DNA of 49,966 bases from Caryophanales bacterium UBA6356 (GCA_002440125.1 DJRQ01000053.1:1-49966), one strand, 5' to 3'; positions 18,220 to 26,831 are shown, numbered from the stretch's first letter. Notes: generated from the letters alone by a model not told the origin. Numbers and translations: made by a program.

Positions 18220-18566
18220 TGTCCCTTGCTCTATTCGAGACCTATTCCATTTCGGATGAAGATAGCAAAGACGTACGTCTTCATCCTGTCTATAGCAAAC
18301 TTAGCGTTCCTTTCTTGATGGAAAAGATCGCGACTCGCTTTGCATTAGATGGCTTCTCTCTCATCGAGAGAAACGAATTCTATGGGGAAATGCTTCTTTC
18401 CGATGGCGATTATTCCCTGACGTTTCATTTTTTGAATGACGAAGGGCCGAATCTCAAAATAGGCATCTCCGTCTATGCGCCCGATAAACGCGGTAAGACA
18501 AGAAAGAAGCTCATGGAATCCCTGGCGCTCCTTAAAGAAATCGCGGAAAGCAAAAACGCGCATTGA
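18219..18566 (+). CDS. Small conserved-looking hypothetical protein (115 aa) in the transporter operon
   Basis: The ATG shares its A with the ATPase stop (TAATG), a classical coupled start. The 115-residue protein is soluble and mixed alpha/beta, with no signal, Cys cluster or motif I recognise. A central strand-rich part (EMLLSDGDYSLTFHFLNDEG) is followed by a basic helix. Tight coupling suggests it works with the ATPase or transporter. Its codon use looks like its neighbours, so I consider it a real gene. Confidence 0.7.
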   Translation: MSLALFETYSISDEDSKDVRLHPVYSKLSVPFLMEKIATRFALDGFSLIERNEFYGEMLLSDGDYSLTFHFLNDEGPNLKIGISVYAPDKRGKTRKKLMESLALLKEIAESKNAH

Positions 18567-18628
18567 CCGAACCGAAAAAAAGAATCCTTCTTGCGCGATT
18601 GGAAAAAAGAGGATTGAAAGGAAAACAT

Positions 18629-21556
18629 ATGCAAAAGAAATTCATTTGCCTCACTCTCGCCTTCCTGACTATGCTCGCTTGCGGAGGGTGCGAGACGTCA
18701 AACGGGAACGACTCCTTTTCCCATACCTCCATCCAATACACCTATCGCGAAGAGGTAAGCAAAGAGCCGACTTGCGAGGAGATGGGCGTTAAAACCTATA
18801 TTTGCAATGAAGATAGCACCCTTTCTTACACTGAGCCCATTCCGGCGCTTGGACACCTTTACGATGTAAGCGCTCTGGAATTCGTTTGGGAGGGCTACGA
18901 AAGCGCTTCTGTCACTACGACATGCTTACGGTGCGGCAAAGAAACGACTTTTGCTGCCGATATCGTCTCGTCTATCGAAAAAGAGCCGACTTGCACCGAA
19001 AAAGGCGAAAGGGTTTATACGGCAACCGTCCTCATTAACGGCAATACCTATAGGAATGTCAGAAAGGAAGAGCTTGTCGCCGAGCATGTTTATGAGAAGG
19101 TGGAAGAAGAATCTTTTTCAGCCAGTTACGCGACCGATGGCAAATTGGTCCAAAAATGTTTGAGCTGTGGCGATAAGAAAGAGACCGCGCTCCCCAAGCA
19201 GAGAGATGATTTTGAGAACTACGGGCAGGAAGAAAACCCATTCCTTATCTCCTCTATGGAGGATTGGAATGCCTTTGCCCTAGACGCTTCAGCAAATTCC
19301 TTTGCGGGAAAGTATATCAAGATAACTGAAAACATCGGTTCGAAAGAAAATCCGATTACGTCTTACGCGAATAATTACGAGGCGATGTTCGCCGGTACTC
19401 TTTTGGGAAATGGAAAGACCCTCTACGTGAATCTCCCTGTCCGGCTTACAAGCAAAAAAGCCAAAGAAAGAACGGGTTTATTCGCTTTCGCATCGAATGC
19501 CTCTTTCAAAGATATCACCATCGAAGGCGTGGTGGGAGAAGATATGGATGGCTCAAGTATCGCCGCATCCTTGCTCGCCGATGGAAGAAATTCGATTAGC
19601 ATCGATAATTGCGTGAATAAAGCGAACGTCTATGGCAAGGATACAGTCGCTGGTCTAGTTGGCTTTGCCTGTGGCGGATCCTCTATTACCATCGCGAATT
19701 GTCGTAACGAAGGAGCGATTTATGCTATCGAGAACATAGCTGGGGGCTTGGTTGGCAACGCCGAGGGGAAATCCTTAAAGATTCTTTCGAGCGTGAATAG
19801 CGGAACTATCGCCGCTTCCAAGACGAGTTGCGATCAATTCGTCGGAAGGATCAAGACGCCAACGGCGGTTTCTATCGACGAAAAGTGCCAAAAGCTCGGC
19901 CATGCCTATTTCCATAGCCAGCGATCCTTTGATGAAAATGGCCACTATTACACGTGTTTAGAGGAAGGCTGTGAGGCTAAACTCGAAACAAAAGGGCACG
20001 ACTTCAATTTTGTGGAGGAAGTTCCCTCTACTTGCCAAGAGACTGGCGTCAAAGCCCATTATACGTGTTCGGATTGCGACGCTTTGTTCTTAAAAAACGG
20101 CGACGTGTATTCTCTTGTCGAAGATACGAGCGAGCTTCTAGTTCCGCTTAGCGCTCACCATTATGGGGAAGCGTATGAAAACGACGAAACCAGCCATTGG
20201 CATCTTTGTGAGATTTGCGGTGTGGAAAGTAACCACGTCGCTCATGTTAAAGATTACGAACAAGTAGCGGAAGAGCATGGCATATCTTGCGTTGAATGCG
20301 GCTATCAAATTTCGCCCCCTTTGTCTCATACCCATCAATTCGATAACCTCACTTCCGAAGTCAAAGCAAGCTATGCGAGCGAAGGGCATAGGGCGTATGC
20401 CACTTGCCCATGTGGAAAGATATTCACCGCCGATACGCACGAAGAAACAACTCTCGATTCCTTAAAACTCCTATCCCAAAAAGAGGATGCTACCAAAGGA
20501 TATGGGACGAGCGAAGAGAATCCCTACCTCATCGCCAACGAGACGGATTATCTTGCTTTTAAAGACGCAGTCGATAACGGAACCTCTTTCGAAGGGATGT
20601 TCGTCAGAATGAGTGAGGACATTGGGAGCAAAGAACATCCGATTACCTCAAGCATCGGTTCAATGAAAGACAAACCCTTTAAAGGCACCTTTGATGGGGA
20701 TGGCCATTGCGTTTACCTTTCTATCGATTCGACAAGCGCTTATCAAGGGATATTCGGCTATGTGGATGGTGGCGTTATCAAAAACCTTGTCGCGAAGGGG
20801 AGTTTGAGGACGAAAACCGCCTCAAACATCGCCAATAGAGCTGGGGCGATTGTCGCCTATGCGAGCGCTACCGCCATTTCTTCTTGCAAAAACTACGCTT
20901 CCATTGCCGTTGTCGATGGTTTAGGCGATGTCGGCGGCCTTGTCGGATACGCCATTTCAAAGAGCCAAGTTCTTGATTGCGAGAATTATGGTTCGATCGC
21001 TTGCGAAGGGGAGAAAACGAAGTATGTCGGAGGCATTGTGGGGAATGCCTCTACTATAACCATCCGAAATTGCGTGAATGGATATCTCTCCCTTTCGGAA
21101 GGCAATGGCCAAGGCACGATTGCGGACGTCTATCAATTCGCCGGCGGCATTCTTGGCGGCGCCCAAGGGCAAGTGACGATCGATTCTTGTCAAAACCATA
21201 TGGATATCCATAGTTCCATAAGCGGAAGCGCAGGCGTTTCTGGCATCGTTGGATTAGTTAATACGGGTTCGAAAAACTCCCTTATAGCGAATTGCTCCAA
21301 TTATGGAAATCTTTCTGGGCTTGCTAGCGTGGGCGGGATCGTCGGCCGTTTAGCAGCCAAAGGAACAACGAGCGATCCCTATATCATCACGATTCGGAAA
21401 TGCCAATCGGATGCTTCGCTTAGCAAAGTCGGCGACACTATCGCTAGCGAAGAGGTTGGTTCGGTGGAAAATACGGATGAAAGCAAGAAAATCCCCGGCA
21501 TTCTTGTCGGCTCAACGAGTGGCAGTTCCTCTTTGCCAAGGATTGTAAACGAATAG
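18629..21556 (+). CDS. Surface lipoprotein with Cys-rich modules and two GLUG-repeat blocks
   Basis: The 975-residue lipoprotein starts at the ATG at 18629, which follows a GAAAGGA site and gives a proper signal; an open extension upstream to 18563 lacks these. The lipobox is LAC (Cys18), with a second Cys21. The N-terminal part (about 35-180) is clearly related to that of the 1360-4386 protein: KEPTCEEMG, IPALGH and CLRCG-E occur in the same order. A first GLUG block (about 200-370) is followed by more TC-G/CxxC modules (about 380-580) and a second GLUG block (about 600-960). There is no esterase domain. It is probably an adhesin or glycan-holding protein. Confidence 0.82.
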   Translation: MQKKFICLTLAFLTMLACGGCETSNGNDSFSHTSIQYTYREEVSKEPTCEEMGVKTYICNEDSTLSYTEPIPALGHLYDVSALEFVWEGYESASVTTTCLRCGKETTFAADIVSSIEKEPTCTEKGERVYTATVLINGNTYRNVRKEELVAEHVYEKVEEESFSASYATDGKLVQKCLSCGDKKETALPKQRDDFENYGQEENPFLISSMEDWNAFALDASANSFAGKYIKITENIGSKENPITSYANNYEAMFAGTLLGNGKTLYVNLPVRLTSKKAKERTGLFAFASNASFKDITIEGVVGEDMDGSSIAASLLADGRNSISIDNCVNKANVYGKDTVAGLVGFACGGSSITIANCRNEGAIYAIENIAGGLVGNAEGKSLKILSSVNSGTIAASKTSCDQFVGRIKTPTAVSIDEKCQKLGHAYFHSQRSFDENGHYYTCLEEGCEAKLETKGHDFNFVEEVPSTCQETGVKAHYTCSDCDALFLKNGDVYSLVEDTSELLVPLSAHHYGEAYENDETSHWHLCEICGVESNHVAHVKDYEQVAEEHGISCVECGYQISPPLSHTHQFDNLTSEVKASYASEGHRAYATCPCGKIFTADTHEETTLDSLKLLSQKEDATKGYGTSEENPYLIANETDYLAFKDAVDNGTSFEGMFVRMSEDIGSKEHPITSSIGSMKDKPFKGTFDGDGHCVYLSIDSTSAYQGIFGYVDGGVIKNLVAKGSLRTKTASNIANRAGAIVAYASATAISSCKNYASIAVVDGLGDVGGLVGYAISKSQVLDCENYGSIACEGEKTKYVGGIVGNASTITIRNCVNGYLSLSEGNGQGTIADVYQFAGGILGGAQGQVTIDSCQNHMDIHSSISGSAGVSGIVGLVNTGSKNSLIANCSNYGNLSGLASVGGIVGRLAAKGTTSDPYIITIRKCQSDASLSKVGDTIASEEVGSVENTDESKKIPGILVGSTSGSSSLPRIVNE

Positions 21557-21621
21557 TATTTTGGCTTCTTTCGGTTTCGAGGAAAAAGGGCAAAGGCCCT
21601 TTAGGGACAAAGGACTTCAAT

Positions 21622-22230
21622 ATGGAAATCAAAAGCATTTATGACGAATCATTTAGAAAATATGGCTGCATAATTCAAGATCGTTTCGACGATGTTTTGT
21701 CAAAGCTAGCCAAGATTGAAAAACCCCAGAAAGGAGTGAAGTATCTGGCTAGCGAAGAAACGCTTGAATCCTCATTCGATAAAGAAAAACTGGAAAACGA
21801 TTATTTTGGCGGTATGCCAATCCAAATCGGCTATTGCGCGGGATTCAATAAGAGCGTGAACGCGCTCGAATACCATAAAAGCAGCGAAATCAATATGGCC
21901 AACGAGGATTTCATTCTTGTTCTTGGCTTGCGGCAAGACATCGTCGATAACGCCTACGATATCGCTAACGCGGAAGCGTTTTTGGTTCCTAGAGGGGTGG
22001 CGGTGGAAATCTACGCGAGCACGCTCCACTATTGCCCTCTTAGCCAAGGAGAATCCTCCTTCAACATGCTTGTGGTCCTTCCTAAGGGCACGAATGTCGG
22101 AAAAAGAAAGTCTTCCCTCGAACCGCTTTTATATGGCACGAACAAATGGCTTCTTGCCTTTAGTGGGACAAGTGAAGCGAAAGGCGGCGCGTTTGTCGGC
22201 TTAAAAGGAGAAAAACCATGGATGAAGTAA
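21622..22230 (+). CDS. DUF4867-like cupin protein
   Basis: The 202-residue cytoplasmic protein has a sequence layout I associate with the DUF4867 cupin-like family: FRKYGCII at the start, GGMPIQIGYCAGFN, LEYHKSSEINMA, FLVPRGVAVEIYASTLHYCP and a long SS---L-GTNKWL tail. A double-stranded beta-helix fold is likely. Members are found next to sugar catabolic genes, but their reaction is not known to me. A ribosome site AAAGGA is present. It overlaps the M20 gene by 13 bases. Confidence 0.65.
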   Translation: MEIKSIYDESFRKYGCIIQDRFDDVLSKLAKIEKPQKGVKYLASEETLESSFDKEKLENDYFGGMPIQIGYCAGFNKSVNALEYHKSSEINMANEDFILVLGLRQDIVDNAYDIANAEAFLVPRGVAVEIYASTLHYCPLSQGESSFNMLVVLPKGTNVGKRKSSLEPLLYGTNKWLLAFSGTSEAKGGAFVGLKGEKPWMK

Positions 22231-23570
22231 CACTCGAAGAGGCCTTTGGTCGCATCGAAAGGAAGAAAGATGACATCATTGCCGTCCTGGATCATATTTG
22301 GGAACATCCGGAGCTTGGTTACAAAGAATGGAACACCCATAAGTATTTGAAGAAGAAATACGAGGATTTAGGGTATATCGTCCATGAAGTCGGGGATATT
22401 CCTGGCTTCTATATCGATATCGACACTGGGAAAGAAGGACCGACTGTCGCCGTCTTCTCGGAAATGGACGCTCTCCATATCCCCGAGCATCCTGAAAGCG
22501 ATAAGGCGACGGGGGCGGTTCATGCGTGTGGGCATCATACCCAACTGGCAGCGACCTATGGCACGGCGATTGGTTTAAAAGATAAGGATCTCCTTTCCAA
22601 GCTAAGTGGCAAAATCCGCCTATTCGCGGTTCCTTGCGAAGAAATCGTAAACGGCCCTTTCTACGATGGGCTTCTTAGAAACAAAACGGTGAAATTCCTC
22701 GGTGGCAAGAAAGAATTCATTTACCGAGGATTATTGGAAGGCGTCGATATCGCTTTTATGATCCATGGCGGGGCGAAAGGCTTTGGCGTCTCTAAAGGAT
22801 GGGATGGCAACATCAACAAACGCTATATTTTCGAGGGAAAGACCTCTCACGTCGCTTCGCCTTTCAATGGGCTAAACACGATGAACGCTGCTTTGGTGGC
22901 GATGAACGCCGCCAACGCCCTCCGCGAGCGAAGCGTGGACGCGCTCCATATGCGCTATTACGCCAACGTCGTCGATAATGGTGGCGGGGCCCCCAATAAC
23001 GTTCCGATGAGAACGGTCGTGGATGTGGGCTTACGAGCCTTGACGGTGAAGAAACTCGAAGAGATGAGCCGCGATGTCGATAGAGCCTATATCGCCGGAG
23101 CCTATAGTCAGGGGGTTCGTCTCGAGATTCAAACGACGATGGGATATTGCCCACGCCGCGAATCGCGCCCTCTCCAACTCGTTTTCCTCGATGTGGCGAA
23201 GCGCTTATTCCCGAAAGAAGAGATATCGGATACGGAAAACACATCTGCCGGAGTGAGCGATATTGGCGATATTTCTTCGCTCATTCCGACGGTCCATGCC
23301 TTTATCGGCGATGGTGGTCCAAGCAATCACACCGTGAAATTCCATATTATCGACAAATATCGCATGGGCGTTACCGCAGCGAAGGAACAAGTTGGGGTTT
23401 TGTTGGAGCTTCTTGGCGATAATGCCGCTAAAGCCAAAGAAATCATGGAAGAATATAAGCCAACTTTCGCTCGTCGCGAAGATTATCTTGCTTTCGAGGA
23501 GAAATATACGAAAACTTTGAAAGCGGTGGATTACGATGCGGATGGGAAAGTCCTTTTTAAAGGGGAATGA
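22218..23570 (+). CDS. M20-family metallopeptidase / amidohydrolase (M20D, AbgB-like)
   Basis: The 450-residue enzyme shows the dinuclear-zinc hydrolase signatures: HACGHHTQLAA (about 96-106), an acidic pair PCEE near 139-142 and the lid/dimerisation domain beginning near FEGKTSHVASPFNGLN (about 208-223). The usual HACGHD is HACGHH here. It probably removes an acyl group from an N-acyl amino acid or amino sugar, or cleaves a dipeptide-like bond. Its place among glycan genes hints at N-acetylated or amino-sugar substrates. It starts after AAAAGGAG and ends one base before the next gene. Confidence 0.82.
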   Translation: MDEVTLEEAFGRIERKKDDIIAVLDHIWEHPELGYKEWNTHKYLKKKYEDLGYIVHEVGDIPGFYIDIDTGKEGPTVAVFSEMDALHIPEHPESDKATGAVHACGHHTQLAATYGTAIGLKDKDLLSKLSGKIRLFAVPCEEIVNGPFYDGLLRNKTVKFLGGKKEFIYRGLLEGVDIAFMIHGGAKGFGVSKGWDGNINKRYIFEGKTSHVASPFNGLNTMNAALVAMNAANALRERSVDALHMRYYANVVDNGGGAPNNVPMRTVVDVGLRALTVKKLEEMSRDVDRAYIAGAYSQGVRLEIQTTMGYCPRRESRPLQLVFLDVAKRLFPKEEISDTENTSAGVSDIGDISSLIPTVHAFIGDGGPSNHTVKFHIIDKYRMGVTAAKEQVGVLLELLGDNAAKAKEIMEEYKPTFARREDYLAFEEKYTKTLKAVDYDADGKVLFKGE

Positions 23571-23571
23571 T

Positions 23572-24477
23572 ATGAAACTCAATATGATTGGCGGCTCTAG
23601 CCAAGGCGATCCCTATGTCATCGCAAGCAAAGGGAAGTACTACATGTATGTCACAGGGAGAGATGGCGTCGGACTCTATGTCTCTTCCGATTTGAAGACT
23701 TTTGAATATCGGGGGATTTGCTTTTCGAAAGAAGGGGAGAAGGAATACTGGGCGCCTTCCGTCATCGAACTCGATGGCACCTATTACATGTATCTTTCTT
23801 ATATGGGAAGTGAGGAAAACGATACGCATAAAGAGCATCTTATCCTCGCCACTAGCGTCTCTCCCGAAGGGCCTTTTGTTTATCATAACGATTTAGTGGA
23901 GCCATTCTCCATCGATGCGCATGTGGTCCAATCGGGGAAAGGGTTATATCTTTTCTATAGCGCCAACGATTACGAGGCAAAGCGCGCTGGAACCTTAATC
24001 AAACTCATCAAACTCAAAAACCCATTCGAAACAGAAGGCGAAGGCAAGGTGGTGGTGCGGGCCACGCTCGATGAGGAAATCTTCATGAAAGATCGTTTTA
24101 AGAAAGGTCAGCATTGGCACACCCTCGAAGGTGCCTTCTATTTCCGCAAAGGCGATTACCATTACCTCATGTATAGCGGGAATTGCTATCAGAATGAGAA
24201 CTATTATATCGGCTATGCGGTTGCGAAAGGGAATACGGATGATTTGTTGGAACTCTCTTTCCACAAATACCCCAATGAGGATACCTATTGTCCATTGATC
24301 AAGAAAAACGAATTCGAAAGCGGAACAGGCCATAATTCCTTGCTGGTAAAGGATGGCCATTATTACGTTATTTACCATGGAAGAGACAATAACGCCCAAG
24401 GCAAAGGCGATACCCGCACAGCCCGAATCGCGGAAATTAAAGCCGATGAAGGAAGATTGGAAGTGGTAGGTCGTTAA
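23572..24477 (+). CDS. Cytoplasmic GH43-family glycosidase
   Basis: The 301-residue protein has no signal peptide. The GH43 catalytic triad is complete: Asp13 in QGDPYV, Asp115 in SIDAHV, Glu186 in TLEGAF; YWAPSV is at 59-64 and GTGHNS near the end. The start at 23572 is one base after the M20 stop and has AAGGGG upstream; an in-frame ATG at 23536 lies inside the M20 gene. It probably hydrolyses imported oligosaccharides, complementing the secreted GH43. It is the last gene of the long run; no clear terminator was seen after it. Confidence 0.85.
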   Translation: MKLNMIGGSSQGDPYVIASKGKYYMYVTGRDGVGLYVSSDLKTFEYRGICFSKEGEKEYWAPSVIELDGTYYMYLSYMGSEENDTHKEHLILATSVSPEGPFVYHNDLVEPFSIDAHVVQSGKGLYLFYSANDYEAKRAGTLIKLIKLKNPFETEGEGKVVVRATLDEEIFMKDRFKKGQHWHTLEGAFYFRKGDYHYLMYSGNCYQNENYYIGYAVAKGNTDDLLELSFHKYPNEDTYCPLIKKNEFESGTGHNSLLVKDGHYYVIYHGRDNNAQGKGDTRTARIAEIKADEGRLEVVGR

Positions 24478-24610
24478 ACAAAATGCAAATAGAATCGAGC
24501 ATAGTGGAGGCGGTTTTATTTAGACGCCAATTCCTTGCTCTTTAGCAAAAAGCGGGGATATAAACAAAACAATTAATTTCTCAATATGTCAGGGGCTCTT
24601 TTTCCCTTTT

Positions 24611-24648
24611 AAACAATTCATGGGTCCTTTTTCCGAATTGTTTATAAT
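24611..24648 (+). promoter_or_regulatory. Inverted repeat next to a -10 box upstream of the SHOCT protein gene
   Basis: AAACAATTC (24611-24619) and GAATTGTTT (24635-24643) form a perfect 9-base inverted repeat with a 15-base spacer, and TATAAT (24643-24648) begins on its last base. Another TATAAT lies at 24669-24674. It could be an operator covering the promoter; alternatively it is a weak hairpin. No other gene is visible in 24478-24706. Confidence 0.35.
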
Positions 24649-24706
24649 GGTTTTTAAACTTTGCGATATATAATTTAAGCGTTAAAGAAAGGAGAAATTG
24701 AAACAA

Positions 24707-25207
24707 ATGAAAATCTTTAACATTATCAAAAAGGTCATTCTTGTTTTGGCCTTCGTCTTTGCCGGAGTGGCATGCGTTCTTGGCGGCATAACCTTGGAAA
24801 CAGCCGATGTTGCCTTCGGCACCGCTTTAATGAGTTATGTCATTGTCGCTTTCGTCGGCTTCTTCCTCTTTTGCAGCAAAAATCAAACCGCTCGCCGAAT
24901 TGGCTTAGGTCTTACGACCGGTTTCATGGTCGTTCTTTTCTATCTTTCCCTCGCTGGCATCGAGACTTCTACCGGAGCCATCATGGGGCTTGTCTCCGTC
25001 ATTCTTTATGTCATTTACTTCCTTGTCGCTCTTATTGGCCTCCTTGCGATTGGTGGTGAAGGTGATAACGATCCCGAAACCGATCCCAAAATCAAAAAGA
25101 TTCTCGGATGGAAAAAACTCCAAGAAGAAGGCATCATTTCTAGCGAAGAATTCGAAGAAAAGCGCCAAGAAATCCTTTGCCTTAAGAAAAACAACATCAA
25201 AAAGTAA
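24707..25207 (+). CDS. Small membrane protein with C-terminal SHOCT domain
   Basis: The 166-residue protein has about four hydrophobic segments (about 8-120) and then a charged tail. The tail's LGWKKLQEEGIISSEEFEEKRQEIL is a clear SHOCT (short C-terminal) domain, an oligomerisation module. The start could also be the TTG at 24698; GGAG at 24691-24694 is 3 bases from the TTG and 12 from the ATG, so the choice is uncertain. A good terminator follows at 25231. Function is unknown. Confidence 0.7.
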   Translation: MKIFNIIKKVILVLAFVFAGVACVLGGITLETADVAFGTALMSYVIVAFVGFFLFCSKNQTARRIGLGLTTGFMVVLFYLSLAGIETSTGAIMGLVSVILYVIYFLVALIGLLAIGGEGDNDPETDPKIKKILGWKKLQEEGIISSEEFEEKRQEILCLKKNNIKK

Positions 25208-25230
25208 GAAGATATCCTTGCTCTTTGGGG

Positions 25231-25256
25231 GGCCACTGGATGTGGCCTCTTTTTTC
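25231..25256 (+). terminator. Rho-independent terminator
   Basis: GGCCAC and GTGGCC form a 6-base stem with a 5-base loop, followed by TCTTTTTTC, 24 bases after the SHOCT gene stop. Confidence 0.8.
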
Positions 25257-25330
25257 GGCTTTGATTTCGCCATGTTCAAACAATCTAGGGAAATCGCATT
25301 GACCACATAACGAAGAGAAACGCCAATGGC
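25244..25330 (-). pseudogene. Fossil fragment related to the InlB-repeat lipoprotein (9709-9792)
   Basis: Read on the minus strand, 25330-25244 aligns by hand with 9709-9792 of the lipoprotein gene at roughly nine in ten bases. It encodes SLRYVVNAISLD versus SLRYVTNAISLD, then shifts frame through a missing base and a two-base gap before ending at the same GAGGCC. The minus-strand frame upstream (to about 25492) is open, but I do not recognise it. This is a broken copy, and its end is built into the terminator above. Confidence 0.6.
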
Positions 25331-25570
25331 CGCTATTCGGCTTTCATCTTCCTTAGGAAGGAATATACCAAAGCCTATATTCGTGTGATAGATAGGGTCG
25401 AGGACTTGGTTTTTAGCCCTTTCTTTTCGCCATAGAATCAAAGAAGTGACTAATTTCTCGATGGAAAGCGAAGAAATTCCGTTCTTGACCAATTGGTGCT
25501 TGTAGATAGGGAAGAGAGCTTACTATCTTAGGATGAGCAAAGGAAAATTTTAAAAATCCTTGCATAACCC

Positions 25571-25723
25571 ATGCATTTGTTGCTTTTAGTCCTTATATAT
25601 CTTGCTTTCATAAGCTTAGTCTTACCGGGTTCTCTATTGGGGTCTGACTGGCCTATGATGCATCTTGCTTTTTTCGTTTTGATGGCCGCAATGGTTTATT
25701 TGACGTTTAAAATCGCTCGTTAA
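25571..25723 (+). pseudogene. MFS transporter remnant with internal deletion
   Basis: A 50-residue open frame begins LVLIYLAFISLVLPGSLLGSD and continues WPMMHLAFF, which looks like the first helix of a common Bacillota MFS transporter type (IYLAFISLGLPDSLLGSAWP). It then jumps to AFFVLMAAMVYLTFKIAR and stops, which looks like the last helix. The middle of about 350 residues is missing, so it is a fossil left by an in-frame deletion. Confidence 0.5.
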
Positions 25724-26071
25724 AGGAAAGCGTCGACCTTGCCATAGGAAGAAGGAGTCGTTCGAGGGTAAAAAAGTTTTTGCCTTCGAAAACGAACCTT
25801 TCCTATGATGAAACGAATAAGGGAAAGCGCTTTGGCGGCTTTTCTCCCGAAAGAGGACCCTATTGAAAAACTTTCGAGGTTGAATAGGAGGTAACGCCAA
25901 AACGTTTAGCAAGAACAAGAAAAGAGGCCTTTCGATAAGAGCTCGCCGATAAGAGAAAAGAGTAGAAGGGTTTTAGAACAGCACTAGAAATCCAATTTTT
26001 CAACGCAAAACCGCCTCAAATAATTTCTACGTTTCAAAAGAGCGAACATTTCCTTTTTGGAATGGATTTTC
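25724..26071. other. Gene-free stretch
   Basis: No supported gene. It contains a palindrome GGGAAAGCGCTTTGG near 25820, with the same AAAGCGCTTT core as the cre-like sites but far from any start codon. Short open frames here are fewer than 100 codons, lack ribosome sites and resemble no family. It is probably decayed DNA continuing from the fossils on its left. Confidence 0.4.
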
Positions 26072-26077
26072 TATAAT
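26072..26077 (+). promoter_or_regulatory. -10 box (TATAAT) for the 26100 gene
   Basis: TATAAT ends 22 bases before the ATG at 26100, and GAGGAG lies between them. The ATG at 26076 overlaps this box and is therefore not the start. Confidence 0.5.
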
Positions 26078-26099
26078 GCCTCGTGTTGAGGAGAAGCGA

Positions 26100-26675
26100 A
26101 TGGACGAAAACGAACTTCCTATTTCCTTTGATCGCCAATACGAAGGCCATATTAAAGACGATTTACGTACTAGATTTTCTAGTTTCTCTCTTTTTATCGT
26201 CGTTGGTCTTTTCGGGATCTTTGGTGGCGTTTATTGCGTCTTGGGCGGCTTCCAAGGGCCGGCTAGCGATTACGAGTTTACATCGGGCATCGTTTTTATG
26301 ATCATTGGTGTTCTTCTTATCGCCTCTAGCCCTTTTTCTTTCTTTTTTGGCGGGACGATGAATAGGAAATGCCAAGGAAAGATTGCCATCCGTTTCTTTA
26401 GGCCGAATCTCGAGCTCAAACTATGGCGTTATGAATTATCGACTTCCTTCAAGAAGCGCCCTTTTTTTGAAAAGGGAGACCTCAATGAAGTCGAAGACAA
26501 GAAAAAATACGCGATTGTTGGCCTTGAAAACGGCAAGACCCTTCATGTCCCTTATTCGGAAATAAGCCAAGAGCAAAAGGAAGCGCTTCTTCGTATCGGA
26601 AAAGAGATGAAGGAGTATCTTGCTAACGAAGCCCGAAAAAGGAAGGAATACCACTCCGGTTCCAACCTCGATTGA
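26100..26675 (+). CDS. Two-TM membrane protein of unknown function
   Basis: The 191-residue protein has two hydrophobic helices (about 29-52 and 64-90), then a soluble, strand-rich C-terminal part ending in a charged helix (KEALLRIGKEMKEYLANEARKRK). The topology resembles YcxB-like small membrane proteins, but I cannot confirm that. The start at 26100 has GAGGAG upstream and a -10 box. It is a single gene lying between fossils and the YesN gene. Confidence 0.6.
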   Translation: MDENELPISFDRQYEGHIKDDLRTRFSSFSLFIVVGLFGIFGGVYCVLGGFQGPASDYEFTSGIVFMIIGVLLIASSPFSFFFGGTMNRKCQGKIAIRFFRPNLELKLWRYELSTSFKKRPFFEKGDLNEVEDKKKYAIVGLENGKTLHVPYSEISQEQKEALLRIGKEMKEYLANEARKRKEYHSGSNLD

Positions 26676-26822
26676 TTTTCTTTCCTGCATAATCCTATAA
26701 GATTGACGATTCTCTTCCATCCTCTTCTTATGACCAAAAGCGGTGGACCCCTTTCTATGGGCGAAAAAGAAAACGAATATCCCATTGACCGTTTTAGACG
26801 AGGTTTGCAGACCCCGTTTTTT

Positions 26823-26831
26823 TGCTATAAT
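26823..26831 (+). promoter_or_regulatory. Extended -10 promoter of the YesN gene (leaderless)
   Basis: TGCTATAAT is an extended -10 element. Seven bases separate it from the ATG at 26839, so transcription should start at 26838-26839. There is no ribosome site and only a poor -35. Confidence 0.6.

Noticed and set aside
18563..18628. Upstream extension of the second GLUG lipoprotein
   Set aside because: Starting here would bury the lipoprotein signal behind 22 basic residues; the ATG at 18629 has a ribosome site and normal signal.
25813..25827. AAAGCGCTTT palindrome as a cre site
   Set aside because: It lies in a gene-free stretch far from any promoter and lacks the flanking TG/CA of the consensus.
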